A stretch of 64,000 bases of DNA from Candidatus Latescibacterota bacterium (lineage in GTDB: Bacteria; JAAXHH01), in the NCBI GenBank assembly GCA_012270975.1, contig JAAXHH010000032.1, forward strand, positions 20,729 to 84,728, written 5' to 3'. Of this stretch, positions 10,825 through 20,113 are shown piece by piece. Below the pieces are notes generated by a model, which worked only from the letters and a program-made list of their open reading frames with translations, was not told the DNA's origin and ran no database searches. A program made the position numbers and the translations under genes. How positions within the stretch are numbered: the stretch's first letter is position 1; the number at the start of each line of letters is the position of its first letter.

Positions 10825-11781
10825 ATGCGCGTGGTCTACATGGGTACGCCCGATTTCGCCCTGCCGAGCCTGGAAGCGCTGATCGGGCGGCCAGGACACG
10901 AGGTGGCCGGCATCGTCACCGGGCCCGACCGGCCGAAGGGCCGCGGGTTGAAGACCGTTCCGTCGCCGGTGAAAGACGCGGCCCTGCGGCATGGCATTTC
11001 GCTCTGGCAGCCGGAGAAGCTGCGCGATCCGGAATTCCTGGACGCCCTGCGCGCCCTGGAGGCCGATCTTTTTGTGGTCGTGGCCTTTCGCATCCTGCCC
11101 ACCATACTGCTGGATATACCTCCGAAGGGCACGGTCAATCTGCATCCTTCCCTGCTTCCCAGGTACCGCGGCGCGGCGCCCATCCAGTGGGCGGTGATGA
11201 ATGGGGACGAGGAAACGGGCGTCACCACGTTCCTGGTGGAAAGGAAGGTGGACGCGGGGGATATCCTCTGCCAGGAGACCGTACCGATCGGACCGGAAGA
11301 AACCGCGGGCGAACTGCACGATCGCCTGTCCCGCATCGGCGCGGATCTGCTCTTGCGTACGCTGGACCTGATGGCGGCCGACGGCGTCAGGCCGCGGTCC
11401 CAGGCGGCCGATGCGACGCCAGCGCCAAGGATTGCCAGGGAGGACGGCCGCATAGACTGGCGGTTGGCGGCCCGTGTCATAAACAACAGGGTGCGGGGCC
11501 TGAACCCGGTTCCCATGGCCTTCACCACCTGGCGGGGGAAGCACCTCCGCGTCATTACAAGCCGGCCCGTGTGCCTCGAAGGGGAAAGTGGATGTGAACC
11601 GGGCGGGATCGTCTACGCCGACGAACGACGGGGCGTCACCGTTCAGACCGGAGACGGTGGCCTGGAACTGGTCAGGGTACAACCCGAGGGACGAAGCCGG
11701 ATCGACGGATCGGATTTCCTGCGGGGTTACCGTCCCGCGGTCGGAGACCGGTTCGGCGATCCGGACGCGGAGTCCGGTTGA
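10825..11781 (+). CDS. fmt: Methionyl-tRNA formyltransferase
   Basis: It formylates initiator Met-tRNA using 10-formyl-tetrahydrofolate. The N-terminal catalytic domain has the family start MRVVYMGTPDFALPSLE and the catalytic block NLHPSLLPRYRGAAPIQWA near residue 107. The C-terminal OB-like tRNA-binding domain follows from about residue 205. The 318-residue length is normal. It works directly opposite to the deformylase encoded just upstream. Confidence 0.96.
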   Translation: MRVVYMGTPDFALPSLEALIGRPGHEVAGIVTGPDRPKGRGLKTVPSPVKDAALRHGISLWQPEKLRDPEFLDALRALEADLFVVVAFRILPTILLDIPPKGTVNLHPSLLPRYRGAAPIQWAVMNGDEETGVTTFLVERKVDAGDILCQETVPIGPEETAGELHDRLSRIGADLLLRTLDLMAADGVRPRSQAADATPAPRIAREDGRIDWRLAARVINNRVRGLNPVPMAFTTWRGKHLRVITSRPVCLEGESGCEPGGIVYADERRGVTVQTGDGGLELVRVQPEGRSRIDGSDFLRGYRPAVGDRFGDPDAESG

Positions 11782-11874
11782 CGGGCACGGTCTGACGCGG
11801 TTGGTCGCCGACCGCGTGCCGGGCCGCGCACGGGTGATGAGACCATGGTTCAATTACAAGAGGAATCGGCTGCC

Positions 11875-13227
11875 ATGCCGGACAGGAATACGCCCGGTGC
11901 CCGCGAGATCGCCCTGAAGGCGCTGTACCACGCGGACACCGGGGACGTCCCGCCGCGCAGCGCCCTCGACGCCCTCTTCCGGCGGTACGCATGCGGCGAC
12001 CGGGACCGGGCCCTGGCGACCGAGTTGGTATACGGCACGATCCGCTGGCGGCGGCGCCTGGACTGGATGCTCGGTCAGTTGCTGCGCGGAGACCCGGAGT
12101 CGCTGACGGCGTGGATTCGTCATATCCTCCGCATGGGCCTGTACCAGTTGATGATGCTGGACCAGGTCACCGATGCCGCCGCCACCCATGAGTCCGTGCA
12201 GCTGGCCAGGCGGTACGGACACGCGGGCACTGTCCGGCTGACCAACGCCATCCTCCGGACGGCCATCCGCAAGCGGGACCTGCTGGAGCGGCCGGTACGC
12301 GGAGAAGACCCCGTCACGGAACTCGGCGTCACGCATTCCTACCCGGCGTGGATGGCGAAGCGTTGGATCGAGCGTTACGGCGTGGAGGACGCCGCCGCCC
12401 TCATGAAGGCCGGGAACCGGCCGCCCCCCCTTACCATCCGGGTCAACACATCGCGGTCCGCGCCGCTGGATCTCGCCGCAACGTTGAAACGCCATGGAAT
12501 CCTCGTGGAACCGGGCCGCTGGCTGGATGATTACCTGTCGATCCGGCACGCGGGCGACCTCCGCCGTCTGCCCGCCCACGCAGCGGGTCTGTTCCAGGTA
12601 CAGGACGAGAGCGGGGGCCTCGCGGTGCGGCTGCTCGACCCGAAGCAGGGCGAGACCATTGTCGATTTATGTTGCGCTCCGGGGGGAAAAACAACATATA
12701 TTGCGCAAATTGTCGGCGCGGGCGGCAGGGTAATCGCCTGCGATACGTCACCGCATCGACTCCGCCGGGTGGAGGAAAACCGGCGGCGATTGGGGTTGGG
12801 GCAGGTGCGTCTCGTCGGCATGGATGGCCGGTCGCCCGGAGTGGATTTAGCGGCCGACCGCGTCCTGGTGGACGCCCCGTGTTCGGGACTCGGTACCATT
12901 GCGCGCCGGCCCGATCTGCGATGGCGGCGCAAGGCGGAGGACATGGACCGGCTCCGCGGCGAACAACTTGCGCTGCTGGAAGGCGGCGCCGGGCTCGTGA
13001 AGCCGGGCGGCGTCCTGGTGTACAGCACGTGCACCATCGAGCCGGAAGAGAATGAAGAGATTGTGGCCGCGTTTTGCGGCAGGCATCCCGGGTTCCGGCT
13101 GGAGAAACCCGGAGACTGGCCCGGAGACCTTGCCGGGGTGCTGGACGGGGCGGGAAGGATCGCCACGCTGCCGTCCACGCACGGCGTCGACGGGAGTTTC
13201 GCGGCGAGGCTGAGAAGAGACGGCTGA
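11875..13227 (+). CDS. rsmB: 16S rRNA (cytosine-967-C5)-methyltransferase
   Basis: The N-terminal NusB-like RNA-binding domain (about 1-135) is followed by the Rossmann methyltransferase domain. SAM-binding motif CCAPGGKTTYIAQ and the two catalytic cysteine motifs DAPCSGLGTIARRP and YSTCTIEPEENE are present. The start at 11875 gives MPDRNTPGAREIALKALY, the usual family opening; an in-frame start at 11845 would add ten residues. It follows fmt, the common fmt-rsmB order. Confidence 0.94.
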   Translation: MPDRNTPGAREIALKALYHADTGDVPPRSALDALFRRYACGDRDRALATELVYGTIRWRRRLDWMLGQLLRGDPESLTAWIRHILRMGLYQLMMLDQVTDAAATHESVQLARRYGHAGTVRLTNAILRTAIRKRDLLERPVRGEDPVTELGVTHSYPAWMAKRWIERYGVEDAAALMKAGNRPPPLTIRVNTSRSAPLDLAATLKRHGILVEPGRWLDDYLSIRHAGDLRRLPAHAAGLFQVQDESGGLAVRLLDPKQGETIVDLCCAPGGKTTYIAQIVGAGGRVIACDTSPHRLRRVEENRRRLGLGQVRLVGMDGRSPGVDLAADRVLVDAPCSGLGTIARRPDLRWRRKAEDMDRLRGEQLALLEGGAGLVKPGGVLVYSTCTIEPEENEEIVAAFCGRHPGFRLEKPGDWPGDLAGVLDGAGRIATLPSTHGVDGSFAARLRRDG

Positions 13228-13244
13228 CCGCATCGGAGGGGACC

Positions 13245-14579
13245 TTGTTTGAAGAACTTTCCGGCCGCATGGAGGGGATCGTCAGAAAACTCCGCGGCCA
13301 GGGGAAACTGACGGAAACGAACATCGACGACAGTCTCCGGCAGGTGCGCCGCGCCTTGCTGGAAGCCGATGTGAATTTCAAGGTGGCCCGTACCTTCATC
13401 GACACGGTCAAGGAGAAGGCGCTCGGGCAGGGCGTGTTGAGAAACCTGTCCCCGGGACAGCAGATGGTGGGGATCGTCCACCAGGAACTGGTGTCCCTGA
13501 TGGGAGAGGAGGCTGTCGGGATCGCCTTCGCGGAAACGCCCCCGACCATCGTCATGATGGCCGGTCTGCAGGGATCCGGAAAGACGACGGCCACGGGGAA
13601 GCTGGCCCATCACTTCCTCAAGTCGGGCCGCCGTCCCATGCTGGCCGCGGCCGACGTCTACCGTCCCGCGGCGGTAAAACAGTTGCAAGTGCTGGGCGAA
13701 GAGCTTGGCGTGCCGGTCGTATCCCTCGGGGACGGCCGGTCTCCCGAGACGATCTGCAGAGTTGCCGTGGACCGGGCCGGGCGGGAGGACTGCGACGTGG
13801 TCATCCTGGATACGGCGGGCCGCCTGCACGTCGACGACGAGATGATGGACGAGTTGTGCGGCATTCGCGGAACGGTCCATCCCCACGAGATCCTGCTGGT
13901 GGTGGACGGTATGACGGGCCAGGACGCGGTAAACGTGGCGGAGGCTTTCGATCGGCGCCTGGACATTGATGGTTGCATCCTGACGAAGATGGACGGGGAC
14001 GCCCGGGGCGGCGCGGCGCTGTCCATCCGGCAGATTACCCGCAAGCCCATCAAGTTCGTGGGGGTCGGCGAGAAGCTGGACGCCCTGGAAGTGTTCCATC
14101 CCGAACGGATGGCGTCCCGCATCCTGGGGATGGGCGACGTGGTGTCCCTGGTCGAACGCGCGCAGGCCGCCATAGACGTGGAGGAAGCGCGCAAGCTGGA
14201 GTCGAAGCTGCGCAAGCAGACCTTCGACCTCGAAGATTTCCGGTCGCAACTCCAGCAGTTGGGGAAAATGGGTTCCATGCAGGAATTGGTCGAGATGATG
14301 CCCGGGGTCAACAAGAAGGCGTTGAAGGGCATGGATATGGATGAGAAAGCGCTCGTGCGCATGGACGCCATTCTGAGTTCCATGACCAGGCACGAAAGGG
14401 CGCGTCCCGTGGTGATCAACGGCAGCAGGCGCCGGCGTATCGCACGGGGAAGCGGAACGAGCGTGCAGGAGGTGAATCAGTTACTGAAACAATACAACAT
14501 GATGCAGAAAATGATGAAACAGTTGAACCGGCCGGGCGCCCTCGAGCAGCTCGGCCACAGGATGTTGCCGTTCAGGTAG
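13245..14579 (+). CDS. ffh: Signal recognition particle protein Ffh
   Basis: The GTPase that binds signal peptides and 4.5S RNA for co-translational targeting. TTG at 13245 follows a GGAGGGG ribosome-binding site and gives MFEELSGRMEGI, the family start, with 444 residues. The GTPase motifs GLQGSGKTTATGK, DTAGRLH and TKMDGDARGG are present, and the M domain ends in the methionine-rich QYNMMQKMMKQL. The longer open frame reaching back to 13074 lies inside rsmB and is not supported. Confidence 0.95.
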   Translation: MFEELSGRMEGIVRKLRGQGKLTETNIDDSLRQVRRALLEADVNFKVARTFIDTVKEKALGQGVLRNLSPGQQMVGIVHQELVSLMGEEAVGIAFAETPPTIVMMAGLQGSGKTTATGKLAHHFLKSGRRPMLAAADVYRPAAVKQLQVLGEELGVPVVSLGDGRSPETICRVAVDRAGREDCDVVILDTAGRLHVDDEMMDELCGIRGTVHPHEILLVVDGMTGQDAVNVAEAFDRRLDIDGCILTKMDGDARGGAALSIRQITRKPIKFVGVGEKLDALEVFHPERMASRILGMGDVVSLVERAQAAIDVEEARKLESKLRKQTFDLEDFRSQLQQLGKMGSMQELVEMMPGVNKKALKGMDMDEKALVRMDAILSSMTRHERARPVVINGSRRRRIARGSGTSVQEVNQLLKQYNMMQKMMKQLNRPGALEQLGHRMLPFR

Positions 14580-14594
14580 CTAAAGGAGCGAAAC

Positions 14595-14879
14595 ATGGCA
14601 GTGGCCATTCGGCTTCGCCGCACGGGAGCGAAGAAAAGACCTTTTTACCGTATCGTCGTGACGGACGACAGAACCCGCCTGGGCGGCAAGTATATCGAAA
14701 GCCTGGGTTACTACAATCCCATATCGCCGGAACAGCTGGAGATGGACGTGGACAAGGCCGTCGACTGGCTCAACCGCGGCGCCCAGCCGAGCGACACGGT
14801 CCGGTCGCTGCTGGTGAAGAGCGGCGCGATACAGAAGTGGCGCGGCGACGATCAGGCGGCGTCCGAAGCGGACGAGTAG
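14595..14879 (+). CDS. rpsP: 30S ribosomal protein S16
   Basis: The 94-residue protein shows the S16 pattern: AIRLRRTGAKKRPFYRIVV at the N-terminus and GYYNPI in the middle. The C-terminus is slightly extended by an acidic tail (EADE) encoded in the first copy of an 18-bp repeat that contains the stop codon. It follows ffh by 15 bp and starts the conserved ffh-rpsP-rimM-trmD-rplS-rnhB operon. The khpA gene often found after rpsP is missing. Confidence 0.96.
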   Translation: MAVAIRLRRTGAKKRPFYRIVVTDDRTRLGGKYIESLGYYNPISPEQLEMDVDKAVDWLNRGAQPSDTVRSLLVKSGAIQKWRGDDQAASEADE

Positions 14880-14910
14880 ACCGAAGCGGACGAGTGTACT
14901 GAAGCGGACC
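14865..14910 (+). repeat. 18-bp tandem repeat across the rpsP stop codon
   Basis: The 13-mer GAAGCGGACGAGT begins at 14865 and 14883, and its first nine bases recur at 14901, an 18-bp period. The first copy holds the stop codon of rpsP. Confidence 0.85.
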
Positions 14911-14938
14911 GGCCGCCGGCGTGCGGGGCGGGGTGTAC

Positions 14939-15451
14939 GTGAGCGCAGACTGGATCAATATCGGATTCATCCGCAAACCCCACGGCCTCAAAGGCTACGT
15001 GCGGGTGGAAGGATTGTCGGACGCCCCGGACCGGTTCGGGGGCCTGGACCGGATCGGCGTGGAGCTCAGGGACGGCCGCCGGGAGTCGCTGGAGATCGAA
15101 CGTTGCAGCCAGGACGGGAACAGTTGGCTGATGAAGTTCCTTGGTATCGACTCGACGGAAAACGCGGAACGCCTTCGCAGCGCGTACATCCAGGTGCCCG
15201 AAGAAGCCGTCGCCCCGCTGCCCGAGGACGCGTACTACGTATTTGAGCTCGAGGGCTGCGCGATCGTATCAGAGGAGGGCGATGAGATCGGGACGGTCCG
15301 GGAAGTGATGTCCATGCCGGCGAATGACGTGTTCGTCGTGGATACTCCGGCCGGGGAGGCGATGATCCCGGTGGTCCGGGACATCGTGGTGGAACTCAAT
15401 CCCGAGGAATCGAGAATCGTCATACGAAAGATCCCGGGGTTGATCACTTAG
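14939..15451 (+). CDS. rimM: Ribosome maturation factor RimM
   Basis: It assists assembly of the 30S head around S19. RimM N-terminal domain has IGFIRKPHGLKGYVRVEG, and the PRC-barrel domain contains YYVFELEGCAI and a DVFVVDTPAGE stretch ending in IPVVRDIV. GTG at 14939 gives the usual family start; another GTG at 14921 would add six residues. It sits between rpsP and trmD as in most bacteria. Confidence 0.93.
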   Translation: MSADWINIGFIRKPHGLKGYVRVEGLSDAPDRFGGLDRIGVELRDGRRESLEIERCSQDGNSWLMKFLGIDSTENAERLRSAYIQVPEEAVAPLPEDAYYVFELEGCAIVSEEGDEIGTVREVMSMPANDVFVVDTPAGEAMIPVVRDIVVELNPEESRIVIRKIPGLIT

Positions 15452-15462
15452 CGGTATAGACT

Positions 15463-16224
15463 ATGCGTATCGACATTCTAACGGCTTTTCCGGGTGTGTT
15501 CGCGGGTCCTTTCGGCGAGAGCATCGTGGGCCGGGCGTGCAGGCGGGACGTGGTGGACCTCTTCATCCACGACCTCCGGGCGTTTACGATGGACCGGCAC
15601 AAGACCATCGACGATTACGCCTACGGCGGGAGCCCGGGCATGGTGCTCAAACCGGAGCCCATATTCCGGGGCGTAAGGCACATTCGGCGGCAGGCGGGTC
15701 CTTCTTCCGAGAAGGACCGGTCGCGAACCGTGCTGCTTTCGGCCCGGGGCAGGCCGTTTGTGCAGGAGACCGCCGGATCCTTCGCGGAACTCGACCAACT
15801 GGTCCTCATCTGTGGGCACTACAAGGGTGTCGACGAACGGGTGGCGACGGGCCTGGGCGCCGAGGAGTATTCCGTGGGTGATTTCGTCGTCACCGGCGGT
15901 GAGATTCCGGCCATGATGATCGCGGACGCCGTGATCCGCCTCCTTCCCGGGGCCCTGGGCGAAATGGCCTCCGCCGTCACGGATTCGCACTACGAAGGAC
16001 TGCTGGGCAACGCCGTGTACACGCGACCGGAGAACTACCAGGAATGGAGCGTGCCCGAGGTACTGCTTTCCGGGCACCATGAGCGCATCGTAAGATGGGA
16101 GAGGCAGGACGCCCTGAAGAAGACGTACCAGCACCGTCCCGAGTTGCTGGAAACCGTGGAATTGACCGGAGAGGATCTGACTTATCTGAAAACCCTACAA
16201 CGGAACGGGAACGGGCAGCGCTAA
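15463..16224 (+). CDS. trmD: tRNA (guanine-37-N1)-methyltransferase
   Basis: A SPOUT-fold methyltransferase that makes m1G37 and prevents frameshifting. MRIDILTAFPGVF at the start, the knot region LILICGHYKGVDERV-like LVLICGHYKGVDER, and SVGDFVVTGGEIPAMMIAD are all conserved. The C-terminal helical domain has RPENYQEWSVPEVLLSGHH. The 253-residue length is typical. Confidence 0.96.
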   Translation: MRIDILTAFPGVFAGPFGESIVGRACRRDVVDLFIHDLRAFTMDRHKTIDDYAYGGSPGMVLKPEPIFRGVRHIRRQAGPSSEKDRSRTVLLSARGRPFVQETAGSFAELDQLVLICGHYKGVDERVATGLGAEEYSVGDFVVTGGEIPAMMIADAVIRLLPGALGEMASAVTDSHYEGLLGNAVYTRPENYQEWSVPEVLLSGHHERIVRWERQDALKKTYQHRPELLETVELTGEDLTYLKTLQRNGNGQR

Positions 16225-16260
16225 GGCCCGCGATCGTTCGAAAGGACGGAAGCTTAAAAC

Positions 16261-16605
16261 ATGAACGCATTAGACACGATCACCCAGGACCAGCTGCGGA
16301 CCGACCTGCCGGAATTCCGCGCCGGTGACACCATCCGCATGGAGGTCAAGGTCCGCGAAGGCGACAAGGAACGCGTACAGCTGTTCCAGGGCGTCGTCAT
16401 CCAGCGGTCCGGCCACGGCATTGGCGAGACGGTCACGGTCCGCAAGATTTCGCAGGGAATTGGCGTCGAGCGCATCTTCCCGCTGCATTCGCCTTCGGTT
16501 GGAAAAATCCAGGTGTTGCGCCGGGGCAAGGTACGGCAGTCGCGGATCTATTATCTGAGGAAGCTGAAGGGCAAGGCCGCCCGCATAGCCGAGCGGCGCA
16601 ATTGA
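16261..16605 (+). CDS. rplS: 50S ribosomal protein L19
   Basis: The 114-residue protein matches L19: [52 protein letters not shown] and the [22 protein letters not shown] tail region. It lies 36 bp after trmD and touches rnhB. Confidence 0.97.
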   Translation: MNALDTITQDQLRTDLPEFRAGDTIRMEVKVREGDKERVQLFQGVVIQRSGHGIGETVTVRKISQGIGVERIFPLHSPSVGKIQVLRRGKVRQSRIYYLRKLKGKAARIAERRN

Positions 16606-16607
16606 GC

Positions 16608-17252
16608 ATGGCGACGGGCGATGCGGAGCGGGAAAGACTCCGCTCCCTGGCCGTCCTCGAACGATCCCTGCGTGACCGCGGCGTACGATACGCGGCCGGG
16701 GTCGACGAGGCTGGGCGAGGCGCCCTGGCCGGTCCGGTGGTCGCGGCGGCCGTGATTCTGCCTGATGATGCGCTGATACCGGGCCTCGATGATTCGAAAC
16801 GCCTCACTCCCGCGAAACGGGACACGCTCTACGGCGTAATCACAAGCATGGCCACGGCAATCGGAGTCGGCCGTTCCGAGGCGGTCGTGATCGACACGGT
16901 CAACATCCGCCGCGCGAATCTCCTCGCCATGAAGGAAGCCGTGGAAGCCCTTGCACCGGCTCCAGGACATCTGCTCATCGACGGGATCGACACAATCGAC
17001 TGGCAGGGTCCCCAGACCACCGTGGTGGGAGGAGACGCGCGCAGCCTCTGCATCGCCGCCGCGTCCGTCATAGCGAAAGTTACCCGTGACCGCATCATGA
17101 TCGCGTGCGACCCGGATTATCCGGAATACGGATTCGCCAGGCACAAAGGCTACGGCACGGCGGCGCACCTGGCCGCGCTCGAAATCCATGGTCCGTCCGA
17201 CGTGCATCGCCGGTCCTTCCTCCGCAAGAGACGCCGGATCGCCACGGCCTGA
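16608..17252 (+). CDS. rnhB: Ribonuclease HII
   Basis: It cuts RNA-DNA hybrids and single ribonucleotides in DNA. The catalytic DEAGRG motif is in AAGVDEAGRGALAGPVVAAA, followed by DDSKRLTPAKR and the later acidic residues in LLIDGID and SVIAKVTRDR. The start is either ATG 16608 or a TTG at 16602 that overlaps the rplS stop; both give the same domain. Confidence 0.94.
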   Translation: MATGDAERERLRSLAVLERSLRDRGVRYAAGVDEAGRGALAGPVVAAAVILPDDALIPGLDDSKRLTPAKRDTLYGVITSMATAIGVGRSEAVVIDTVNIRRANLLAMKEAVEALAPAPGHLLIDGIDTIDWQGPQTTVVGGDARSLCIAAASVIAKVTRDRIMIACDPDYPEYGFARHKGYGTAAHLAALEIHGPSDVHRRSFLRKRRRIATA

Positions 17253-17325
17253 AAACCGATCAACCCCTGTTCTTTTTGCCGGCGGACCAATCCGCATTTA
17301 TCCTGGGCAGCAATCCTGAAGCGCC

Positions 17326-17700
17326 ATGTCAGAATCCACGCATACCCGCGGTTCACGGGGCGAATCCATCGCGGAAGCGTTTCTCCGCCGGAAGGGCCAT
17401 GCCATTCTCGCCAGGAACTACCGGGATGCCGTATCCCGGTATGAAATCGATATCGTGACCCGGGATGGAGAGGAGCTCGTCTTCGTGGAAGTCAAGGCCG
17501 GGACGGGCCGGCGGTTCGGCGATCCGCAGTCCTGGGTCGATGCGCGGAAACAACAGCATGTCACCCGGGCCGCCCGTCGTTTTCTGCAGGAACGCAACTG
17601 GCACGAGTTTCCGTGCCGGTTCGATGTCATCGGGATCGACCTGTCGGGGAATCCACCCCGGATAACCCATATAGAGCGCGCATTCTGGAGTACGGTGTGA
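17326..17700 (+). CDS. yraN: YraN/UPF0102 nuclease-fold protein
   Basis: A 124-residue endonuclease-like protein of unknown role. The restriction-endonuclease-type core is visible: GESIAEAFLRRKGH, RYEIDIVTRDGEELVFVEVK and the GDPQSWVDARKQQ helix. The E-D-ExK acidic set is intact. It closes the conserved trmD-rplS-rnhB-yraN run, after a 73-bp gap that shows no clear terminator. Confidence 0.9.
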   Translation: MSESTHTRGSRGESIAEAFLRRKGHAILARNYRDAVSRYEIDIVTRDGEELVFVEVKAGTGRRFGDPQSWVDARKQQHVTRAARRFLQERNWHEFPCRFDVIGIDLSGNPPRITHIERAFWSTV

Positions 17701-17785
17701 TGCGGTACGCTCCTTTCCCGGCGAGCGCTGGTTTTCGGCGCGCGGCCCGTAGCCGCACGGGCAAGCACGCGCCAGGCGGCACGTC

Positions 17786-18985
17786 ATGCTGAAGTTCCGA
17801 AACACGTTGAAAGTCCTGGCAGCTGCCTGCTTCCTCCTCTGGATAGTCGATGGTTGCCTGCTCATTCAGTCTGAATCCCCCCGTTCCGCGGCGCCCACTG
17901 CTGCCGGGTCCGCTCCGGTTCCGGGTCCCGAACTCCCGCCGCGCTATTCCGGCGCCATACATGTTCATTCCACCTACTCCGACGGGGGCGGCACGGTCGC
18001 GGAGATCGTCCGGGCGGGACAGCACGCCGGACTGGATTTTCTGTTCCTGACCGATCACGACACCTTGCAGCCCCGGTTCGACGGCCACCAGGGGTATCAT
18101 GACGGCCTGCTGCTGCTCGTCGGCGAGGAAGTCAACACCAGCGCGGGCCATCTGCTGGCTCTCGGCGTGGGGAAGGACGTGGATCAGGACGGCCCTCTGG
18201 GGCTGCCCGCGCTGATCGAAGAGATTTCGGAAGCGGGCGGGGTCTCCATCGCGGCTCATCCCACGGGCAGGCGTCCCTGGACCGACTGGACCGTTGAAAA
18301 GATGGATGGCCTGGAACTGCTCAACGCGAACAGCGACTGGCGCGACGACGGCGTGCTTGAACTGCTGCGGGCCCTGGTCTTCCTGCCTTTCCTGCCCGAC
18401 GGGGTCTTCAACAGCCTCGTCGACCGTCCCGAAGAAGCCATCCGCCTCTGGATGCATCGCGCGCGGCGTCAGCCGGTGACCGTGATCGGCAGCGTGGACG
18501 CCCACGAGCGCATACCACTCTGGGGTGAGCGCCACCTGTCCTTCCCCACCTATGAGCGTATGTTCGGATTGATCCGTACCTACGTGATCACCGGTACGGA
18601 ACTGACCGGCGACGCCGGGGCCGACGAAGCGGCCCTGGTGGAAGCGCTCCGCCGCGGCAGTTGCTACGTGGTGCTGGAAGGGTACGAACCGGCTCCCGGT
18701 TTTTCCTTCGAGCTTACCATGGGGCCGGATAGAGTCTCCATGGGGTCCAGCGTAGGTTTCAAGGCAGGAGAACGGTTGCACGTGACCGCGCCGTCATCGG
18801 GCCCGGTGCGCATTCGATTGTACAGAGACGAGGTGCCGCTGATCGAGACCGAAGGTCATGAACTGTTCGTGGAGATTCCCGGTCCGGGGGTCTATCACAC
18901 CGAAGTCTACCAGATGCGCAGCACACTGCTGCGCGGCGAGCGTCAGAGACTCTGGATCATCTCGAACGCCATCCGGGTGGAGTAG
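17786..18985 (+). CDS. PHP-domain metallohydrolase, CehA/McbA type, membrane-anchored
   Basis: A 399-residue protein with an N-terminal hydrophobic segment (about 9-25, LAAACFLLWIVDGC), which may be a lipoprotein signal or a membrane anchor, so the enzyme probably faces the outside. The PHP metal motifs are IHVHSTYSDGGG near residue 55, FLTDHDTLQ and AAHPTG, with a later DAHE. The region after about residue 300 is a beta-rich tail. Family members cleave phosphoesters or carbamate-like bonds; the substrate here is unknown. It stands alone between yraN and pyrC. Confidence 0.82.
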   Translation: MLKFRNTLKVLAAACFLLWIVDGCLLIQSESPRSAAPTAAGSAPVPGPELPPRYSGAIHVHSTYSDGGGTVAEIVRAGQHAGLDFLFLTDHDTLQPRFDGHQGYHDGLLLLVGEEVNTSAGHLLALGVGKDVDQDGPLGLPALIEEISEAGGVSIAAHPTGRRPWTDWTVEKMDGLELLNANSDWRDDGVLELLRALVFLPFLPDGVFNSLVDRPEEAIRLWMHRARRQPVTVIGSVDAHERIPLWGERHLSFPTYERMFGLIRTYVITGTELTGDAGADEAALVEALRRGSCYVVLEGYEPAPGFSFELTMGPDRVSMGSSVGFKAGERLHVTAPSSGPVRIRLYRDEVPLIETEGHELFVEIPGPGVYHTEVYQMRSTLLRGERQRLWIISNAIRVE

Positions 18986-19014
18986 GTCCGCAACCCGGCG
19001 GCGACCGTTCCGGT

Positions 19015-19046
19015 CTACCCTACCTCCGCCCTACCTTACCTCTGCC
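19015..19046. repeat. 16-bp tandem duplication at the pyrC stop codon
   Basis: Copies 19015-19030 and 19031-19046 agree at 14 of 16 positions. The second copy encodes the last residues and stop of pyrC on the minus strand. Confidence 0.75.
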
Positions 19047-20038
19047 ACTTTCCAGGCCAATTCCCGGCCGGGATACATGGGGATGACGTCGCCGTACCGC
19101 TCTGGGATAACTGCGCCGGTCTTCTCGAAGACAACGGTTTTTTCCGGGGGCGCGACCCCGTAGATCCGCTTCGCGTTGTCCGAGACGAAGGCCTGCAGCC
19201 GGTCCAGCGCGCCGTGTTCTTCGAAGAGTTCGACGAGCATCTGCAAGGCGATGGGGGCAGTGAAGACCCCCGCGGCGCATCCGGCGGACTCTTTTTTATC
19301 GACCGGGTGGGGCGCGGAATCGCTGCCGAAGACGAGCCTTGGGTGGGCTGCGAGTGCGAGGGAGAGGAGCGCGTCGCGGTCTTCCGGCCGCTTGGCGATG
19401 GGCTTGCAGAAGAGGTGGGGATTGAACAGGCCGCCCGCCACGTCGTCCAGGGTGATAATCAGGTGCTGCAGGGTGACGGTCGCGGACAGGTTCTCGTAGC
19501 GGTCCAGGAGCGCGGCAGCCTCTCGGGTCGTGATGTGTTCCATGACGATGGCCAGCCGGGGGAAGCGCGTGGCCAGGTCTTCGTAGACGGGAAGAAACGC
19601 GCGCTCGCGGTCCATGACGAAATCCGTCGTTTCGCCGTGCACCATCAGCCGGATGCCCAGGTCCTGCATCAGGGCCAGGGTGTCCTCCACGTCGCGAAGT
19701 TCACCGACCCCCTCATCGCTGTGAGTCGTGACGCCCTCCGGGTACAGCTTGACGCCGATGATGCGGTCCTTCATCGAAGCCAGTTCGCTTTCGGTGTAGG
19801 GCCGCATGAACAGGGTCATGTAGGGTTCGAAGGCATGGCCGTCCACGGCTTCCCTGATTTCCCGCTCGTACCGTTCCAGCCGGTCGAGGTTGTCCACGGG
19901 GGGCACCAGGTTGGGCATGATCACGCCGCCCGCGAAGGTCTCCGCGCTCAGCGGCGCCACGCGCCTGAGCATGGCGTCTTCGCGGAAATGGATGTGCATG
20001 TCCAGGGGGGAATGCAGGGAAATGGTAGTGTTCGACAT
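19031..20038 (-). CDS. pyrC: Dihydroorotase, PyrC type
   Basis: It interconverts carbamoyl aspartate and dihydroorotate in pyrimidine synthesis. The metal site DMHIHFRED (13-21) and the following PNLVPPV match the short E. coli-type enzyme (335 residues). Later family motifs are [17 protein letters not shown] [16 protein letters not shown] carrying the carboxylated lysine, and GSDSAPHP with the catalytic aspartate. No aspartate carbamoyltransferase gene is adjacent; ygfZ lies upstream in the same direction. Confidence 0.94.
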   Translation of the reverse strand: MSNTTISLHSPLDMHIHFREDAMLRRVAPLSAETFAGGVIMPNLVPPVDNLDRLERYEREIREAVDGHAFEPYMTLFMRPYTESELASMKDRIIGVKLYPEGVTTHSDEGVGELRDVEDTLALMQDLGIRLMVHGETTDFVMDRERAFLPVYEDLATRFPRLAIVMEHITTREAAALLDRYENLSATVTLQHLIITLDDVAGGLFNPHLFCKPIAKRPEDRDALLSLALAAHPRLVFGSDSAPHPVDKKESAGCAAGVFTAPIALQMLVELFEEHGALDRLQAFVSDNAKRIYGVAPPEKTVVFEKTGAVIPERYGDVIPMYPGRELAWKVAEVR

Positions 20039-20073
20039 GAGATGAGCAGGGTTCGAAACAACGCCTTCTGACG

Positions 20074-20113
20074 TTAAGTGCCGGGGTCGTACATCAAGAG
20101 CCGGGATCGACGA
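20074..20113. repeat. 20-bp imperfect tandem duplication at the ygfZ stop codon
   Basis: Copies 20074-20093 and 20094-20113 agree at about 14 of 20 positions. On the minus strand the inner copy encodes DPGS and the stop of ygfZ; the outer copy would read DPGT and another stop. Confidence 0.55.

Noticed and set aside
20041..20070. T-loop-like GGTTCGAAA near pyrC and ygfZ
   Set aside because: No acceptor, D or anticodon stems surround it, so it is not a tRNA gene.
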